A stretch of 42,593 nt of DNA from Thermoprotei archaeon (GTDB lineage: Archaea; Thermoproteota; Thermoprotei; Thermofilales; B15-G2), in contig QMRV01000017.1 of the NCBI GenBank assembly GCA_003649445.1, forward strand, positions 1-42,593. The letters run 5' to 3'. Made by a program: the position numbers and the translations under genes. The notes beneath the pieces were generated by a model. It did not search any database, was not told the DNA's origin, and was given only the letters and a program-made list of their open reading frames with translations. This document shows positions 8,063 through 18,100 of the stretch, in pieces. Position 1 is the stretch's first letter. Each line of letters opens with the position of its first letter.

Positions 8063-8764
8063 ATGATAGAAATAGTAGGTCATAGAGGTGCAGCCGGATA
8101 TGAGCCCGAAAATACTCTTAAAGCAATAAGGAAAGGCATTGAGTGCAGAGTAGATTGGATCGAAATAGATGTTCGCGCAACCAAGGACGGTGTACTTGTT
8201 TTAATGCACGACGATACAGTAGATAGAACAACTAACGGTAAAGGCCTTCTCAGAGAAATGCTGTTCAGCGAAGTAAGAAAACTCGACGCGGGTAAAGGCG
8301 AGAAAGTACCAACTTTAAAGGAAGCACTAGAATTATGTGAAAACAAAGTCGGAGTTCTAGTCGAAGTAAAGGAACCAGATATCACTGAAAAAGTTATAGG
8401 TGAAGTAGAGTCATTTAAGGGGCCTAAAATAATGATTATTTCGTTTTACCCAGAAGTAGTTAAAAAGGTTAAAGAACTTTCATCTATAAAAGCTGGTCTT
8501 ATTTACGCGAAAAACCCTATTGAAAACTTAAATAGAGCAGTAAGTCTCAGAGCCGATGCTGTTCATGTACATTACTCTCTCGTAGATAGAGATTATGTTA
8601 AACTGGTTAGAGAAAAGAAGCTCACTTTATGTGCATGGACAGTTAATACTGAGAGAGAAGCTATTAGACTAATTAACTTAGACGTAGATATGATTACTAC
8701 AGATTATCCTTGTCTCATTAAAGACCTCCTGTCTAAGAAATATGGCTTAAATCTGTTCATGTAG
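8063..8764 (+). CDS. Glycerophosphodiester phosphodiesterase
   Basis: GDPD enzymes hydrolyse glycerophosphodiesters to glycerol phosphate and an alcohol in lipid turnover. All the active-site landmarks are present: GHRGAAGYEPENT at residues 6-18 (catalytic His-Arg and the Pro-Glu-Asn-Thr), the metal ligands in WIEIDVRATKDGVLVLMHD (Glu, Asp, second catalytic His), and the late VEVKEP with Glu and Lys. The C-terminal CAWTVNT and ITTDYP are family-typical. It is 233 residues with no signal peptide, so it is a cytoplasmic enzyme resembling UgpQ. Its 3' end overlaps the convergent hypF gene by 18 bp. Confidence 0.93.
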   Translation: MIEIVGHRGAAGYEPENTLKAIRKGIECRVDWIEIDVRATKDGVLVLMHDDTVDRTTNGKGLLREMLFSEVRKLDAGKGEKVPTLKEALELCENKVGVLVEVKEPDITEKVIGEVESFKGPKIMIISFYPEVVKKVKELSSIKAGLIYAKNPIENLNRAVSLRADAVHVHYSLVDRDYVKLVREKKLTLCAWTVNTEREAIRLINLDVDMITTDYPCLIKDLLSKKYGLNLFM

Positions 8765-11053
8765 CTTAGCCGCAGCAATAACAGCTTGACCTAAACTCAG
8801 GCCTCCGTCACCTGGAGGAGTTTTCTTAGCAAAGAGTACCTTAATTGAATCTCCTACTTCATCTAGTATTCCCTTAATAATGAAAGTGTTAACTGATGCT
8901 CCTCCGCCGACCACGAGATATCTATGCTTTTTTCTGAACATTAAAGCTACTTTGGCTAAAATTCTTCCCAACCAGTACTGAACACTGGCTCCAATGTTTT
9001 CTGTATCTGTATACTGGAGCAGATCAAGCACTTGAAGCAATGTAGAACTTAGCTCAATTACCTTATGTCCTTCACTATCTCCTTCGATCCTATAGCTAAT
9101 TTCATCTAGTACTCTGCCTCCGAAACTTTTTTCCTCTAATACAATAGCTGGTTCTCCCTCATAGCTCCTTTCATAACAGAAGCCCAGTAGAGCTGAAACT
9201 GCATCAAGGAACCTGCCTGTACTTGATGCTAAAGGCTGCCTACTATAGTAAATCTGCTTTAGAACAATATCTAGTTCTCGAAGTCCTCGAGGAAGCTTAT
9301 CTTGAAGCTTGAGCTTTAATGCTGTTTCTCTCAGCTCTTCTTCAGATAACTTATCAGACAGTATGCTTAGTAGGACTCTTACTGGATATTTTGTGGCTAG
9401 GTCTCCTCCAGGCATTTTAAAGTACTTTAAGTGAGCTAAACGCTTGAAATCTGTGTACGAGACTTCTAATATTTCTCCTCCCCATATACATCCGTCTTCT
9501 CCATAGCCTACTCCATCTATTGCTATACCTACTACTTTTTCTCCTAGAGGAATCTTGTGTTCTGCCATTACTGAAGCTATGTGCGCGTGATGGTGCTGTA
9601 CTTTAAGCGCTTTTGCCCCCTTTAGGGAGTATTCTTCTGAAATGAGGTTCGTTAAGTAGCGGGGATGCTTGTCTACTGCAATGACACAGTCCTTGATATC
9701 AATGTTGTAGGCTCTTAAGAGAAAGCTTATTGCGTTCTTCTCGAACTCTAGGGTTTCGAAATTCTCTATGTCGCCTATGTGCTGTGTTAGTATTACTTTA
9801 TCTTCAATGAGGAGAGCTCCTGTATTAGAGAGCATTGCTCCTAAAGCTACTATGTTCCTTTTAGACGTGAAAGGTATTTTGATCCAGCAGGGAACGTAGC
9901 CTCTACTCCTCCTTAAAAAGAATACGTGCGAGCCTACGGCTTTTACTACACTATCGTCTACTCTATTAACTATTCTCCTATTGTGTAGTAGAAAATAATC
10001 TGCTATTCCCTTTAAAGACCTTAAAGCTTCCTCATTAGTATGACACAAAGGTAGTCCTGTTAAATTCCCGCTCGTCATAACGAGGTATCTGTCTCTAGTA
10101 TTCATTAGAAGTATGTAGTGTAGAGGCGTATACGCTAGTTCTACTCCAAGAGTCTTTAAGTTCGGTGCAACATAAAAAGAAACTTCTGCCTCAGGTTTTC
10201 TGAGAGCAACTACAATAGGTCTTTGAGGCGAAGCAAGGCACTTCTCTACAGCGGGAGTAATTTCTATGATTTTTGACGCTGCTTTCAAGTCTAGTGCCAT
10301 TAAGGCGAAAGGCTTTCTTCTTCTCTTCTTCCTAGCTCTTAGCTTCAATACAACATCATCGTCTGTAGCTAGACAAGCTAAGTGAAAACCTCCTATTCCT
10401 TTAACAGCGACAATAAATCCTTCCTCGATCAGCTTAGCTGCCTCTATTATAGGATTTTCGCACCCAATTTTTTCTCCAGAAGAGTCGGTCAACCATACTT
10501 TAGGCCCGCACTTAGGACAGCTTATTCCTTGAGCATGAAACCTCCTGAGATTACTTGGGTCACGATACTCCTTTAGACACTTTTCGCATAGAGGAAAATC
10601 TCTCATAGAAGTGTTCTCTCTATCATAAGGCGGTTTCTCAATTATACTGAAGCGAGGCCCGCACCATGCACATGAATTAAACGGATACATATACCATCTA
10701 GAAGACTCGTCGAGTACTTCCCGCAAACATTCTTCACAGAAACTAAAGTCAGGAGGTATCATAGAGTACTTTTCTACGGAATACGTGCTCGCCAGTATTC
10801 TAAAGCACTTGTAAGGGGCTTCATCTACTTCTTGCACATCTATTTCCTCTATTAGCGCTGAAGGAGGCTTCTCCTTCTTGAGTCTAGTCAAGAACTCGTC
10901 TATATTCTTGCCTTGAAGAAGTATCTCTACTTCAGAGCCACCAGTATTTCTTACGTATCCTTTGAGGTCGAGGCTTACTGCGAGACGATAAACAAAAGGC
11001 CGAAATCCTACTCCCTGAACTACACCCCTTACTTTTACTAAAACAGATTTCAT
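8747..11053 (-). CDS. hypF: Carbamoyltransferase HypF, [NiFe]-hydrogenase maturation
   Basis: HypF activates carbamoyl phosphate and transfers the carbamoyl group to HypE, which makes the cyanide ligands of the [NiFe] centre. The full domain order is visible in 768 residues. There is an acylphosphatase domain (VRGVVQGVGFRPFVYRLA, 8-25), then two zinc-finger pairs (CEEC and CAWC; CEKC and CPKC, about 105-185) with the family strings CGPRFSI and RRFHAQG. A YrdC-like domain follows (about 195-380, RRSRGYVP at its end), then the Kae1-like carbamoyltransferase with HHHAHIASVMAEH. No hydrogenase or other hyp gene lies in the window, so its partners must be elsewhere. The upstream GTPase gene on the same strand ends 39 nt before it. 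Confidence 0.97.
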   Translation of the reverse strand: MKSVLVKVRGVVQGVGFRPFVYRLAVSLDLKGYVRNTGGSEVEILLQGKNIDEFLTRLKKEKPPSALIEEIDVQEVDEAPYKCFRILASTYSVEKYSMIPPDFSFCEECLREVLDESSRWYMYPFNSCAWCGPRFSIIEKPPYDRENTSMRDFPLCEKCLKEYRDPSNLRRFHAQGISCPKCGPKVWLTDSSGEKIGCENPIIEAAKLIEEGFIVAVKGIGGFHLACLATDDDVVLKLRARKKRRRKPFALMALDLKAASKIIEITPAVEKCLASPQRPIVVALRKPEAEVSFYVAPNLKTLGVELAYTPLHYILLMNTRDRYLVMTSGNLTGLPLCHTNEEALRSLKGIADYFLLHNRRIVNRVDDSVVKAVGSHVFFLRRSRGYVPCWIKIPFTSKRNIVALGAMLSNTGALLIEDKVILTQHIGDIENFETLEFEKNAISFLLRAYNIDIKDCVIAVDKHPRYLTNLISEEYSLKGAKALKVQHHHAHIASVMAEHKIPLGEKVVGIAIDGVGYGEDGCIWGGEILEVSYTDFKRLAHLKYFKMPGGDLATKYPVRVLLSILSDKLSEEELRETALKLKLQDKLPRGLRELDIVLKQIYYSRQPLASSTGRFLDAVSALLGFCYERSYEGEPAIVLEEKSFGGRVLDEISYRIEGDSEGHKVIELSSTLLQVLDLLQYTDTENIGASVQYWLGRILAKVALMFRKKHRYLVVGGGASVNTFIIKGILDEVGDSIKVLFAKKTPPGDGGLSLGQAVIAAAKLHEQI

Positions 11054-11092
11054 TAACAGTTCTCTGAAAACACCGAAATATATTAAACTAGC

Positions 11093-11605
11093 TTACAGCT
11101 GTATTTTTTCTAAAACAGCTTTGATTAAATGCATAAATGCTTCCTCTACATTAACACCTGTCTTTGCTGAAACTTCATAATATGCTAAAAACCCTTTCGT
11201 TTTGGCGAATTCTTCTGCGGCTTCTCGAAAAACAGCTCTGCTTTCACTTAAGTCTACTTTATTGCCTACTAGCACAACAGGCACATCTCCTACTTGCTCT
11301 CTGAAAATTTTTAGCCACTCATCTAGTTTAAATAATGTAGTAAGTCTGGTCACATCAAATACGAAGAGCCCTCCTTTGGCTCCTTTGAGGAACACTGGTG
11401 CCAAAAATCTGAAGCGCTCTTCACCACCCAAATCCCACAAAACTATTTTGGCCTGTTTCCCATTAACCTCGATTACTTTAGTAAAATGCTCGATTCCTAC
11501 TGTAAGCTTAATATCTGTTGGAAATTCTCCTTTTGTAAAGCGGTAGGCTATGCTAGTTTTCCCTACTCCTCCTTCACCGCAAAGCACTATCTTAATTGAA
11601 TACAT
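11093..11605 (-). CDS. Ras/Rab-like small GTPase (paralogue 1)
   Basis: This 170-residue protein is a single G domain with all five motifs: G1 GEGGVGKTS, a G2 Thr in LTVGIEHF, G3 WDLGGEERF, G4 NKVD and G5 SAK. The residue matching Ras Gln61 is Glu (DLGGEE), so intrinsic GTP hydrolysis may differ from Ras. No C-terminal prenylation cysteine is present. Archaeal Rab-like GTPases of this type have unknown cellular roles. An AT-rich TATA element about 27 nt upstream suggests a leaderless transcript. A close paralogue lies at 19057-19587, sharing a 45-bp identical nucleotide stretch. The gene sits immediately downstream of a decayed gene cluster. Confidence 0.93.
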   Translation of the reverse strand: MYSIKIVLCGEGGVGKTSIAYRFTKGEFPTDIKLTVGIEHFTKVIEVNGKQAKIVLWDLGGEERFRFLAPVFLKGAKGGLFVFDVTRLTTLFKLDEWLKIFREQVGDVPVVLVGNKVDLSESRAVFREAAEEFAKTKGFLAYYEVSAKTGVNVEEAFMHLIKAVLEKIQL

Positions 11606-11783
11606 ACCAAGTATACTGATTCCATATAAATTATAAGCGTTTAGGGGCAGGCTCTTCTATTCTAGGCAATATATTCCTTTTTTATTATTTCAAGTATAAC
11701 CTATACATATGTAAAACACTATATATAAATTATTTTATTTACCATAGTAGAAAATTGATTCCAATCAAAAATAAAGCAATTAT

Positions 11784-12438
11784 TTACCCGAATATCTCCT
11801 TAAAAGCATTAAGAGAATCCTCTGGACTAATTATTTTAAACAGCTCTGGTTTAATTTCAGCGAACTTTTCTATTGAAAGCTCTCTTGGAATATACTACTG
11901 AAAGCTTGCAGCAAGGACCTCCTCTAGCTTTACATTTACTTTCTCTAGTAATAGCACAATACTCGTCTATTTTGCCTATGAGCATAAACCACGTGAGTGT
12001 TCCTGCTTCATAAGTTCCACAGGGGTAACTGCATATAGGATAGCTGTACTCGAATCCGAGACACCATGGACAATTATAGTCTCTAACAAAGATTTCGAGT
12101 ACTTTATAGCCTTCTATTTCTATTACGTGGACTTCAACTTGAGGAATGTTTCCGGAGAACAAGTACCAGCCAAGTCTTCCAAAGAAGGGGCTGTCTTTAA
12201 AGATATTTGTATAGCGTTTGAGGTCCTTGCCTAACCTCAGGGCATACTTGTGTCCCATTTCATATCCCCATCTGAATATTTTTCTTAGTGCTTCCTCTGC
12301 TCCGTACTTGTCCATCATTTCAGTCAAAGCCATTAGGTAAACGCTTCTAAGAGTATAAGTGCTTACTAGGCTCTTTTTTAGGTGCTTAAGTAGTTTTGCT
12401 AAAGCAAAGGTTGCGGTTGAGAGAAAAATAAACGTTAT
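11784..12438 (-). pseudogene. V4R (4-vinyl reductase)-domain protein, start lost and 3' frameshift
   Basis: An open stretch from an ATG at 12333 encodes a V4R-type small-molecule-binding domain with the Cys-rich end CPWCLGFEYSYPICSYPCG and ESKCKARGGPCC. The same frame stays open and coding-like for another 35 codons upstream (KLLKHLKKSLVSTYTLRSVY) to a stop at 12439-12441, yet contains no ATG, GTG or TTG before 12333; the first codon of that stretch is ATA. After SVVY, near 11895, a one-base gain diverts the frame. Removing it gives a natural end (PRELSIEKFAEIKPELFKII...EIFG) finishing at 11784. A shortened functional protein of 158 residues from 12333 cannot be excluded. It follows the broken geranylgeranyl reductase by 2 nt, suggesting a former operon. 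Confidence 0.7.
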
Positions 12439-12443
12439 TTAGT

Positions 12444-13659
12444 TCAAAAAACCAAGTCTACTTCAAATTCATCTAGCTTTACTGGGATAGCCTTGATTAC
12501 TTTAACTATTAATCCCTTTTTGCCTTCTTTTACTATTTGAGGACTTCTTTCAATCGGTAGTGATCAGCTATAGTTTTAGCAGTAGTATTTTTATCTGAGT
12601 AAAATACTTTAGCATAAATTTTCAATCTGTCGTAGAATTCTTTAGCGAAGCCATAGCTTGCTCTCAGATGGTTTCCTATCATGAATTCTTCTTTTTCTAG
12701 TAGTTTCCAGTAAGTGGAGAGCCCTTCTGCTGTGAAATCGTTTTTTCTCGAAAGCTTTCTTAATAGCTTCTACGGCTAGCTCGGCGCTCTTCGCTACGAA
12801 AAATAGTCCTTCTCCTGTCCAGGGGTCAGTCAATTCTCCAGCGTCTCCGATGAATAGTACTCTATCTCTAACTACTCTCTCTTTGGTTTGTATGCCTCCC
12901 CAAGGTAAATAGCTTCCTAGTGACCTTAACTCCGCTTAAATCTACTTTGCCTAAGACTGTGTGCTTAATGTACTCTGATAATATTTTCTTAACATCGTTT
13001 TCTTGACGAAATCTGGGTCTGCTACAAAACCTATGTTTACTGTCTCTTTTTCGGGAAATACCCAGCAGTATCCTAGAGGTACTCCTATAAAGTAGAAGTA
13101 AGAGTACTCTTCTTCGATGTTTCCGCCAACATCAGTTAATTCTGCAGATACTCCAAAATGCTTGAGACACTTAGACTCTGCATTTAATAGCCTAGTTACA
13201 GTGCTTGGATATCCGTCTGCTGCTACGAGAACTTTTCCTCTAAAGATCTTGCCTTTAGCACTGACTTCTACATAGTTTTTCTCAATAGTCACTTTTTCTA
13301 CAGGAGTCTTGGCCAGTAAATCTGCTCCTGCTTCATTTGCCTTATTTGCTAAGAGATAGTCGAATTCGCTTCGGTGAACCATGTGGACAGGAGTTTTATC
13401 ACTTGGTATAATGGGCTCTCTTTTCATGAAAAAGAACTTGGCGTATAGCGTTACATGTTTAATGAGTTTTCTGAAAAATTCTGTGTTTTTCGAACAAGTT
13501 AACGCACTTAAGTGTAAGTCTTCCTCCACAAGATTTTTCTCTAGGGAGATTTCGCGCCTCAAGAAGTAGTGTCTTTAAAGCCATTTTTGCACAAAGGTAC
13601 GTCGCAACGCTCCCTGCAGGCCCCGCTCCAGCTACGATTGCATCGTATTCTTTGTGCAC
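12444..13659 (-). pseudogene. Geranylgeranyl reductase-family FAD enzyme, at least five indels
   Basis: The intact ancestor would be a roughly 400-residue GGR-type flavoprotein that saturates isoprenoid chains of archaeal lipids or quinones. The N-terminus carries the FAD Rossmann motif AIVAGAGPAGSVAT and the family string PREKSCGGRL. Later pieces include HRSEFDYLLANKANEAGADL, LVAADGYPSTVTRLL, PWGGIQT and FIGDAGELTDPWTGEGL. The reading frame changes at about 13490, 13000, 12918, 12743 and 12553. Three of these lie in homopolymers (A4-A6 on the coding strand), and each is fixed by adding or removing one base. The last part ends VKLDEFEVDLVF at 12444. Neighbouring multi-kilobase genes carry no frameshifts, so this looks like true decay. 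Confidence 0.85.
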
Positions 13660-13715
13660 ATAAATATTTCATGACTACAAAAAACATAAGTCTTGTATTT
13701 TGGAAACAGTTTTAC

Positions 13716-14169
13716 CTAAACTTTTATCTTAGTCTTTATTTCTCTTAAGTATCCTCTCACTGGTAAGTTTTCTGCTATAAGCTTTACTTCAGAAAACTTC
13801 ATTCCAAGAGTTTGAGCGATTTCCCCTGAGAGACCTAGTTCCATCGCAGAGAGCAAGTATTCTTAACTCTAGTGGACTCAAGCTATCTAATGAAGGAATA
13901 TTCTCTGACTTACTCTCCGGAATCGGTATGTAAGTAAATCTTGAGGGAAGAGGCCCTAAGTCTTCTCCCATTGTTTCTACTGCTTCAACGCCGAATTTAT
14001 CAAAATAAGCTATCAGCACATGATCTTTGTGGTTTTTAGCTATGCTTTGAACACCTGAAGCAGTATCAGCTATAGGCCGTTTTCTCAGCTCATTAGTATT
14101 AGCAGTGAGAAAGATAATACTTTTCTCGCAGACAAGTACTGCTAAACTATTAATATAAGGAAGAAGATA
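13716..14169 (-). pseudogene. Unidentified protein remnant with a winged-helix-like C-terminus
   Basis: I do not recognise the family. The frame is open from about 14169 and coding-like (SIIFLTANTNELRKR, DHVLIAYFDKFGVEAVET, PSRFTYIPIP), but lacks a canonical start before a GTG at 14019. A run of four C on the plus strand (13823-13826) marks a one-base gain; correcting it joins LSPLELRILALCDGTRSL to REIAQTLGMKFSEVKLIAEN and ends ...IKTKIKV at 13716. The C-terminal part resembles a small helix-turn-helix domain. Its 5' end abuts the divergent WD40 gene, so its promoter has probably been lost. It lies upstream of the broken geranylgeranyl reductase on the same strand and shares its decay. Confidence 0.6.
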
Positions 14170-14175
14170 TTATTC

Positions 14176-15048
14176 GTGTGCGCACAAGCCTACAGACTAT
14201 CCGTTTCAGAAATACATAAAAAGAACACTTCATGTGCATGGAGCCCTGATTCACGCTTCTTAATTACAGTAGACAAAAATGCTGCTTGTATATGGAATCT
14301 TGAGACAAAAACTTGTATTAAATCTCATGAAAAACTAGTAGTAGATGTTAAAGACCACGGTCATCCTGTTGCATGGAGTCCTCGCGAAGACCTCGTGGCT
14401 TTAGCAGACCCCAAAGTAGGTGTAGTTCTTCTAGAAACCGAGTTCTTTACAATTAAAAGTATACTTAAACATAAGAAATGTGTTAGCGTATCCTGGAGTA
14501 GAAACGGCGAGTACTTAGCGTCAGCAGGCTACGATAAAATCGTGAAAATATGGAATCCGCGTACAGGAGAAGAACTAGCCATGGTTAAACACGACAGCAA
14601 AGTCTACGACATAGTGTTTCACCCAGATAAAGACCTCATTGCAAGCGGATATAAGGACGGAATGAGAATATTCGATATAAACGGAGGTATAATACAGGAA
14701 ATAGCTTCACAGCAGACAATCAAGAATATTGCTTGGAAAGACGCCGCACACATAGTCTTCGCGACAGACGTAAAGAACTTTGGTGTAGTCAATTTTGAAA
14801 CATACTCAGTAGAGTGGCAAAAATCTCAAGAAGAACCTATTTACAGTATAGACCTTAAAGAAAAAGTAATAGCTATGGGTTGTAGCGACGGAATAGTAAA
14901 GATAGTAGACGCCTTTAACGGCAATCCTCTGAAAATATATCAAGTACTGAAAAAGAACATTGTCTGTGTCAGGTTCAGTCCCAGAGGAGACCTCATAGCA
15001 GTATGCAATAATAAAGGCGAAGTAAGAGTAATTGCATACAGCGAGTAG
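14176..15048 (+). CDS. WD40-repeat beta-propeller protein
   Basis: A single domain of 290 residues is made of about six or seven WD40-like blades. Clear units are SCAWSPDSRFLITVDKNAAC with IWNLETKTC, then VSWSRNGEYLASAGYDKIVK with IWNPRTGEEL, VFHPDKDLIASGYKDGM and VRFSPRGDLIAVCNNKGEV. There is no signal peptide, membrane segment or fused domain, so it is a cytosolic scaffold. WD40 proteins are sparse in archaea. It starts at a GTG about 22 nt after a TATA-like TTAATATAAG, and lies 113 nt upstream of the large helicase on the same strand. The helicase has its own TATA box, so they need not be one transcript. The partner is unknown. Confidence 0.88.
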   Translation: MCAQAYRLSVSEIHKKNTSCAWSPDSRFLITVDKNAACIWNLETKTCIKSHEKLVVDVKDHGHPVAWSPREDLVALADPKVGVVLLETEFFTIKSILKHKKCVSVSWSRNGEYLASAGYDKIVKIWNPRTGEELAMVKHDSKVYDIVFHPDKDLIASGYKDGMRIFDINGGIIQEIASQQTIKNIAWKDAAHIVFATDVKNFGVVNFETYSVEWQKSQEEPIYSIDLKEKVIAMGCSDGIVKIVDAFNGNPLKIYQVLKKNIVCVRFSPRGDLIAVCNNKGEVRVIAYSE

Positions 15049-15133
15049 CCTCAATGATTGCCCGAGCCACATCACCAATCAACGCCTGCATGAATCATCA
15101 TCGGCTATACTACTGAATATCTGCCAAAAAGGT

Positions 15134-15141
15134 ATTTTATA
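15134..15141 (+). promoter_or_regulatory. TATA box of helicase gene
   Basis: ATTTTATA is centred about 24 nt upstream of the GTG at 15162, fixing that GTG as the likely leaderless start and giving the helicase a promoter separate from the WD40 gene. Confidence 0.5.
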
Positions 15142-15161
15142 GTGTCTACAATCATAAACAC

Positions 15162-18100
15162 GTGGGTATTTTAACAAAAAATGTTCTCGAGACTCTAGGC
15201 TACGACTATTACTATTTCGTAGAAGAAGCAGTTAAACCCGACCGTAGCGAAATAAGTTTTCAAGACTTATTGCCTTCGCTAAGTAACGCTACAGACGAGT
15301 TCTTAAAGAGCATTCGCTCTAAGAAGCTCTACAGGCACCAAGTAGAAGCATATAGCGCTCTCTGTAGCGGAAAAAACATTATTCTTAGAGCAGGAACAGG
15401 CTCCGGTAAAACAGAAGCATGGCTTCTCTATACTTTAAAACACTCTAAGAAAACTATTGCCCTATATCCCACTTTAGCTTTAGCAAACGATCAGATAAAA
15501 AGAATAGAGAAATACGCTTCAGCCACAGGAGTAAAAGCAGTAGCGATTGACGCTAAAAAGAAAGAAAAACTCTACAAAGAACTCGAAAGCCGAGGCGCTT
15601 TAAGAAGATACTTAAGCGACGCAGTAATTCTTGTAACAAACCCAGCCTTTCTTCTACAAGATTTAAAGAAGTGGGCTATAAGCCCTAGGAGCTCTATATT
15701 ATTAGACTTCATTAGAGAAGTAGACCTCATTGTAATAGATGAGTTCGATTTCTATGGACCTAGAGAAATAGCCTTACTTTTCTCGATGACCAAGATAATC
15801 AAGAAACTTTCAGCGAAAAACTTTCAGCTCTGTCTACTTACAGCTACCTTAGCGAACGCTTACGAGGTAGCAAAGTTCTTTTCCGAAATTACTGAACGTG
15901 AAAGCACGGTTATTGAAGGAAAGCCTTTTAGAACAAAGAACTACGTGTATGTAATTCTAGGTAAAAATATTAAGAGAATATGGGATATTTTAAAGTCTAA
16001 GAAAGATATCTTTGAAAAGTATAATGTAGGCGAAGATATTTTAAATAGTTTAAATGACTTTGATTTATTCAAAAAGAATTTATATAAAGTTCTTAGCACT
16101 GCCGAGGCACTAGACATAGAAATACCAAGCGTAGATTTAGATCCTATAGAGATCTTAAAGAACTACATTGACGACAATGGAGTAACACTAATATTCACTA
16201 GAAGTATTGCTAAAGCTGAAGAAGTAGCCAGAAGACTTAAACACGAGCTGCCCGAGGAGCTTAGAGAAAGAGTAGCATCACATCACCACTTAATTTCAAA
16301 AGAAATTAGAGAGAAAGTCGAAGAGGGAGCCCGCAAAGGATTAGTTAAAATAATAGTTTCTCCGAGAACTCTTTCACAGGGCATAGATATAGGCACTGTA
16401 ATTAGAATAGTTCACTTAGGTTTACCGGACGATGTTAAAGAATTTAGGCAGAGAGAAGGAAGAAAAGGAAGACGAGAAAGCATAGAGTACACTGAGTCAA
16501 TTATTATTCCGTACGCGAGATGGGATCGAGATCTTCTTTCACGAGGAGTTGAAGTGTTAAAGAACTGGGTTGAGCTACCTCTTGAGAAAACTATAGTTAA
16601 TCCTGAGAACAAGTACTCGCTTTTATTTGAAAGCTTATTTAAATTTATTTCACCTCTTTTAAGAAAAGAGCTCACTAAAAAAGAATATTCCTTCTTGGAG
16701 AAATTCGGGCTAGTTAGAAACTTCAAGCTTACTGAGCGTGGTAAAAGAGTATGGCTTTGCTTAAACTTCTATGAGTTTTCTCCTCCCTACGGTATTAAGA
16801 GGATTAAAGAAGATTTCGATGAAAAAGAATACTACTTAGAAGATATTTCGCACTGCGATCTAGTAGAGAAGTTTCAGATTGGGTGCTTAGACTATACTTC
16901 AGACTCTATTGTAGTTGAACACAGACTCGGAGGAAAAACAGGTAGAGTAGTGACAGCTGTTGTAGTAAAACCTATCAACGAGAGAGTTTTATGGAAACAT
17001 GAAGGTCTCGCTGAAGCATACGAAGAATACTCTAAGATTAAGGCGATGTGGAGAGAAGAACCTAGGTTTACTCAAGACTATTATACAGGAAGAATACACT
17101 CCGAAGTACTCTGTGTAGTATATCCTCCTCGCAGCGGGTTTGGCAAGCTCATTAAGATACCAAATAGAGTAGTCTGGTACGTTAGGGGAAGAAAGCCTAT
17201 AGTAAAGAATATTGGAGGAAAGACTATTGTCTTCAAAGATGTTAAAACTATTCCTGTTCCGACAGTAACTCACGGCAAGTACACAGACTACACTTACGGA
17301 GTAACAGTAGAGCTTGATCCTTCAGAAGATCTAACAATATTGAGAATAGGTCTGGGGTACTTAACGCTTATACTCAGGAGAATATACGGTATTGCTTTTG
17401 AGACAATAATGTATGATTTGGCGAAAATAGGTGAAAAGAAGTTAATGAATCTCCATGAGCCAGAAAGCGCGGGACTTTTAGAAAAACTAGACTGGTCGCA
17501 AGTATTGAAAAGTGTAGAGGAGTATACTCCAGATGACTTAGATGAAATACTTTTACTGCAAGTAGACGAAATAGCTTACTTAGATTTAGTTACTTACAAC
17601 ATGAACTGGAATTTAGCCAAGAAAGCTGCCGCTAAAGTCGTTGAGTACCTCCTTCTCCGAGAAAAAATTGAGCTCAAACTCAAAGATAAAAAGATTTACA
17701 TACCTAAGCCTTCTAGAGCACTTAAATTAGCTGCAATAGATGCCCTCGAAGTACCTCTAGTCGAAGAACTCAAGAAAAGCGTGTACGCTATAGGAGTATT
17801 TGACGGAGAAAACTATACAGTGATAGTACGGGACAGAGAGTACTGGGTAGATGAAGAGGACACAGAGCTAGCCGATAGAGCACTAAGATCTCTTCTGAAT
17901 AAAGGCTTCAAAATACTAGTCTACTCAAAAGAAACACTAAACAGAGTACTTATGGAGCTCAACCAGAAATCTATTTTAGTAACTCTAGCAGGCCTCGAGT
18001 CTTTAGGAGAAATCATCGATGTGCGGAAAGAAATTAAAGAAAAACTTTCCCTAAATATAGCTCCGCTAGAAGAAATAGAGAAAGCAGTAGGCCTTGAAAG

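Noticed and set aside
12444..13659. Programmed frameshifting in the geranylgeranyl reductase gene
   Set aside because: At least five shifts in both directions, not one conserved slippery site; decay or sequence error is the simpler reading.
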